From assembly GCA_964035575.1 (NCBI GenBank), contig OZ037846.1:151501-215500 (forward strand): a DNA stretch of 64,000 nt, read 5' to 3'. Source of the DNA: Rhynchopus sp. YZ270_cl-10 (taxonomy: Eukaryota > Euglenozoa > Diplonemea > Diplonemida > Diplonemidae). Positions 61,089-64,000 of the stretch are shown here, piece by piece (the stretch's first letter is position 1; the number at the start of each line of letters is the position of its first letter). A program made the translations under genes and the position numbers. A model generated the notes under the pieces. That model searched no databases. It was given only the letters and a program-made list of their open reading frames with translations, and was not told where the DNA came from.

Positions 61089-64000
61089 TTAACCCCCTTG
61101 CGTTTTGAGGCTTGCCCTATGCCGAGCTTTGGCTTGTTGTGATCGACGTATCATTGACAGCGCTGCAGCCACATTCGCCTGCAGTAATGGGTCCGTACTT
61201 CCTAACAGCTGTACTAGGAACCCCACGAGGCCTGTCTGGATGCACGCTACGTAGCTCAACGGCTGGGTCGTCACCAGCACCTTCACTGTAAGCACTATGT
61301 ACAAATCCGCTTTTGGGTTTCCATCACACAGCTTATCGGCTAGAACCTGCAGGGCACCATCCTCCGCGACCCGCTTCGGCACCGTCTCCGCACACAACCA
61401 CAAACAGTGCGCTGCAGACGCAAGCAACGCTTTGCTCTTATTCTCTTTGCATAGACGCAGGATTATTGGCAAGAGGCCTTGCGTTTCGAGCAATCCCTGT
61501 GCATTTGTAAAGTGACTGACATGGGCTATCACGTCACACAGCGCTACCTGAACCTCATGGTAGTTGTGTGTATCGACCAAAGCATTGATGCTGTCTTCGA
61601 CATCCAAATACCGAACCAACAACTGCAATCGGTCGCCAAGGCATGACAGAAACCCTTCTGTTAGTTTGTCGCAGGGTAGTCCCGCTGTAGCATGGTTCTC
61701 TTCTCCTGGATGGATCAATGCCGCCAAGCAGTGCGCAGCTTCACGCCGTACAGACGGTGAAATACTCTGAAGAGACTGCCACAACACCCCAAGATTCCCT
61801 TTTTGGAGTAAAAATGAGCGGATTTCGAGGTCCGAAGACGCATAACGGAGAGCCTTGCAGAGCGACGCTGCGACAGAAGGGACGTCCGACAAATGGATTT
61901 CCTTCAAAAAAGAAAATGAGTACCGCGATAAAATTGGGTGACGTCTATCCAACCAGGAGACCTGAGCGACGAACAACGCTGCCTTTGACTTAACACTCAC
62001 CAATATCCTGGTAACCTTCGGAGGTGAAGACGACGCCAATGCCGGCGCTTCGAGCGTCACCAGCTTACACATGGTTGTCACCAAATTTTGATCCCCCGCG
62101 AGATACATTCTATACGCACCATCATGAAGCATGATGTTCGCAAGAACCCCAGTCAACCCTGAAAGAAGCATCAATGGATAAACATATCGATCTAAACAAT
62201 CTTCCGACTGCCCTTTCTCCAATAAAAGCCCTCCTAAGCTCGCAAACGAAGAAAGTACCTTAGTATCGGATGTAGGCTGTTTCATCTCTTCGTCCCCCAA
62301 AACCTGTTTTGCAAGGGCTAATTGGACTGCAACGATGTGCTCAAAGGCTGTCCCTGTAATGAGATTCGCAGACCCTTCTGTCCGCGCGCACACTTCTATC
62401 GCAAAGATCACTGCAATATAGGTAAAAAAATTGCACAAAAAAAGCTCCTGGCTTTCCTGTTCCCGCTCGGATCGGACGGGAGGGGTTATATGGCTAGGCA
62501 TCATAGGGGAGCGTGGAGCATGAAAAGCGCCAGCAAAATGCGTTGTTTGGGGTGAATTGCTGCACAAATTTAGGTCTGAACGAGAGAGTGCGGTTTGTGT
62601 ATCTTCCAGCGGTTTGAGAAGGTATTTTACCGCGTTTGCGTCGGCAAGGATCTGCAAAAGGTTTGTGTCATAGGCTCTACTGCACACCACCCCACACAAT
62701 GCCTGCACCTCCCTTGAAGAAGGCTTCGACTTCAAAATTTGAACCAATTGAGTTGCCAGATTTGGCGGAGTTTTTGGCACCTTTCTTCCCCTTTTCCCTT
62801 TAAGCTTTGGTTTCACCGCCAACGCGCGGAGGAGAAGCAGCAGACACACCCGAACCGCCTCTGTCGCAGGAACTTTGTGATAACGTTCTAAAAGCTTGAC
62901 AGCGTGCGCTTCAATGTCTCCTTGTCGCTGCGCGGTTTTTGCCCTTGCAACGGTCATCGCTAAGGAGGCAAGACAAAACCCGACCACCGTGACAAACTCT
63001 TTGTGTCCACATTGCGCTTCCTCCCCTTGTTTAATGGTAGGGGACGTGGCGACTTCTGTCGCAAGCTTTGCCAAATGCCCGCTTTTTAGTGCCTTTTTAA
63101 ATTTATCTTTCGACGGTTTTCGAGGAGGTGCTGGGTTCTCTGTCGAAACAAACGCGGTAATCAACTTTGGGATAACATCGGACGACATTATCTTTGCAGC
63201 CGCAACATTTTGGAGACAAACGAGCAGCGCACGCCCAGCACAGACCTTCAACCGAGTATCCGCTTTGCGGGACACAATATTCGCCAGGGAGGCGAAACCG
63301 TTGTTACGAAACAACGCAGCTTGGTTGGCAGGTATGGACAGATCTGCCTCAAGCATACAGCGCAACGCGAACAACGTTCTTGCTGGACGAACATGAGGCT
63401 GGAGGAATAATACCCATTGCGGCGCTAAGGTGGAGTCCGCCTTCTTCAACGAAGACGGCGCAATGCCAGGAATGAATTGAAGGGACTCTATAACAGCTTC
63501 GTCCTCCAATGGAAGCATGCTTGCGTTTGCGTGGGTAGTTTCCTGCAGAAGGCCGTGTGCCATCAGATCGGACACCACAAAGTGAGAGAATAGATCGTCA
63601 GAAACAAATGCATTGTAATTCCGTACAGATGTCGGCAGCCTGCGGAGCACCCCGGACACCGTTTCTCTATAATCTGAGTCGTCGGAGGAGGAGCCGTACT
63701 CAGGGGTAGGTTTCTTTGCTTCTGTTGGGTTTGTCTCTTTCTCTGGTGACATGAATGTTTGTAGTGCCTTGGTGACGTGCATGACTTCGGTCGTTTTCTG
63801 TATGAATCTCCTCTCTGGGCCATAGTCAAGAATGCTCACCCCACCCGACAAATCCTCCCCTTCACTCGACCCCGAGGAAATGTCGTCGTCCTTGCAAACC
63901 GCAGTGGCTTGGTATTTCTTTAGTGACATAACCACCTCCTTCTTCCTCCGTTCTCTCTCGGTAAACGCTTCTTTGAGCTGTTGAGGTACCGATTTGTTCT
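61089..64000 (-). CDS. Armadillo/HEAT-type repeat protein, N-terminus beyond the window
   Basis: The frame is open from the window edge (first full codon 63998) to the stop at 61089, about 970 residues. The upstream stretch (QQLKEAFTERERRKK) looks coding and coiled-coil-like, so the Met at 63929 is probably internal. Residues 1-150 are acidic, Ser-rich and disordered. From there on are alpha-helical ARM-type repeats, clear near residues 195-260 (LFRNNGFASLANIVSRKADTR) and in the last 300 residues (SVRREAAHCLAALIHPG, LLETQGLLPIILRLCKENKS, LLQANVAAALSMI). A Lys-rich loop lies about 370 residues in. There is no membrane span or catalytic motif. It is likely a scaffold; similarity to flagellar ARMC proteins is possible but not shown. 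Confidence 0.85.
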   Translation of the reverse strand, partial: NKSVPQQLKEAFTERERRKKEVVMSLKKYQATAVCKDDDISSGSSEGEDLSGGVSILDYGPERRFIQKTTEVMHVTKALQTFMSPEKETNPTEAKKPTPEYGSSSDDSDYRETVSGVLRRLPTSVRNYNAFVSDDLFSHFVVSDLMAHGLLQETTHANASMLPLEDEAVIESLQFIPGIAPSSLKKADSTLAPQWVLFLQPHVRPARTLFALRCMLEADLSIPANQAALFRNNGFASLANIVSRKADTRLKVCAGRALLVCLQNVAAAKIMSSDVIPKLITAFVSTENPAPPRKPSKDKFKKALKSGHLAKLATEVATSPTIKQGEEAQCGHKEFVTVVGFCLASLAMTVARAKTAQRQGDIEAHAVKLLERYHKVPATEAVRVCLLLLLRALAVKPKLKGKRGRKVPKTPPNLATQLVQILKSKPSSREVQALCGVVCSRAYDTNLLQILADANAVKYLLKPLEDTQTALSRSDLNLCSNSPQTTHFAGAFHAPRSPMMPSHITPPVRSEREQESQELFLCNFFTYIAVIFAIEVCARTEGSANLITGTAFEHIVAVQLALAKQVLGDEEMKQPTSDTKVLSSFASLGGLLLEKGQSEDCLDRYVYPLMLLSGLTGVLANIMLHDGAYRMYLAGDQNLVTTMCKLVTLEAPALASSSPPKVTRILVSVKSKAALFVAQVSWLDRRHPILSRYSFSFLKEIHLSDVPSVAASLCKALRYASSDLEIRSFLLQKGNLGVLWQSLQSISPSVRREAAHCLAALIHPGEENHATAGLPCDKLTEGFLSCLGDRLQLLVRYLDVEDSINALVDTHNYHEVQVALCDVIAHVSHFTNAQGLLETQGLLPIILRLCKENKSKALLASAAHCLWLCAETVPKRVAEDGALQVLADKLCDGNPKADLYIVLTVKVLVTTQPLSYVACIQTGLVGFLVQLLGSTDPLLQANVAAALSMIRRSQQAKARHRASLKTQGG

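Noticed and set aside
1-64000. Spliced-leader RNA, rRNA, LTR retroelements, LINEs or virus-like elements
   Set aside because: I looked for these and saw no convincing leader exon, reverse transcriptase, integrase, capsid-type frame or long terminal direct repeat. A computed search would be more sensitive.

Overview
The window comes from the nuclear genome of a unicellular eukaryote that is rich in repeats. All nine host genes or gene pieces lie on the minus strand. The only plus-strand gene is a transposase inside a mobile element. Eight introns can be placed by splice signal and reading phase, and all begin GTATG and end AG, mostly ACAG. One-way gene order, few introns, transposons inside introns, a fungal/kinetoplastid-style adenylate cyclase, Pro/Thr/Ala-rich stalk proteins and a pectin-degrading enzyme together fit a euglenozoan, most likely a diplonemid. 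This is an inference; no ribosomal RNA or spliced-leader gene was found to settle it.

Layout. 1-7659: a MULE-type DNA transposon whose left tip lies outside the window. Its transposase ends in a Josephin-like cysteine-protease-type domain, and its right part is a near-perfect 2.9 kb palindrome. 7660-16837: AT-rich repeats, hairpins and small inverted-repeat elements around one gene, a secreted GH28 polygalacturonase (9767-11056). 16838-26527: a five-exon gene for a membrane protein of about 2970 residues with seven carbonic-anhydrase domains, of which only the fifth keeps the zinc triad, then SEA-like modules, one membrane span and three Tudor-like modules in the tail. 26680-35625: two copies of a segmental duplication, each with an ankyrin-repeat gene and the 3' end of the neighbouring cyclase gene; insertions in one copy have matching empty sites in the other. 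35520-37628: adenylate cyclase. 37629-40571: small inverted-repeat elements. 40572-42346: a secreted Ntn-type amidase whose 5' end is repeated in tandem. 42347-46623: repeats, including a 32-unit minisatellite inside a transposon with a target duplication. 46624-52762: a CLC-6/7-type chloride/proton exchanger whose first intron holds a 2.4 kb MULE with a perfect 9-bp target duplication. 52763-56606: nested inverted-repeat elements. 56607-57761: a mucin-like single-span protein. 59622-60746: a two-exon Cys-rich membrane protein. 61089-64000: an armadillo-type protein running off the window.

The host genes do not form an obvious pathway. Several concern the cell surface or endomembranes: the anchored carbonic-anhydrase protein, the CLC exchanger, the receptor-like cyclase, the secreted pectinase and amidase, and two single- or double-span Cys-rich proteins. 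The most striking feature outside the genes is a set of a dozen unrelated inverted-repeat elements and hairpins. Each is built from arrays of its own short word, and several have the very stable mini-hairpin GCGAAGC at the apex.
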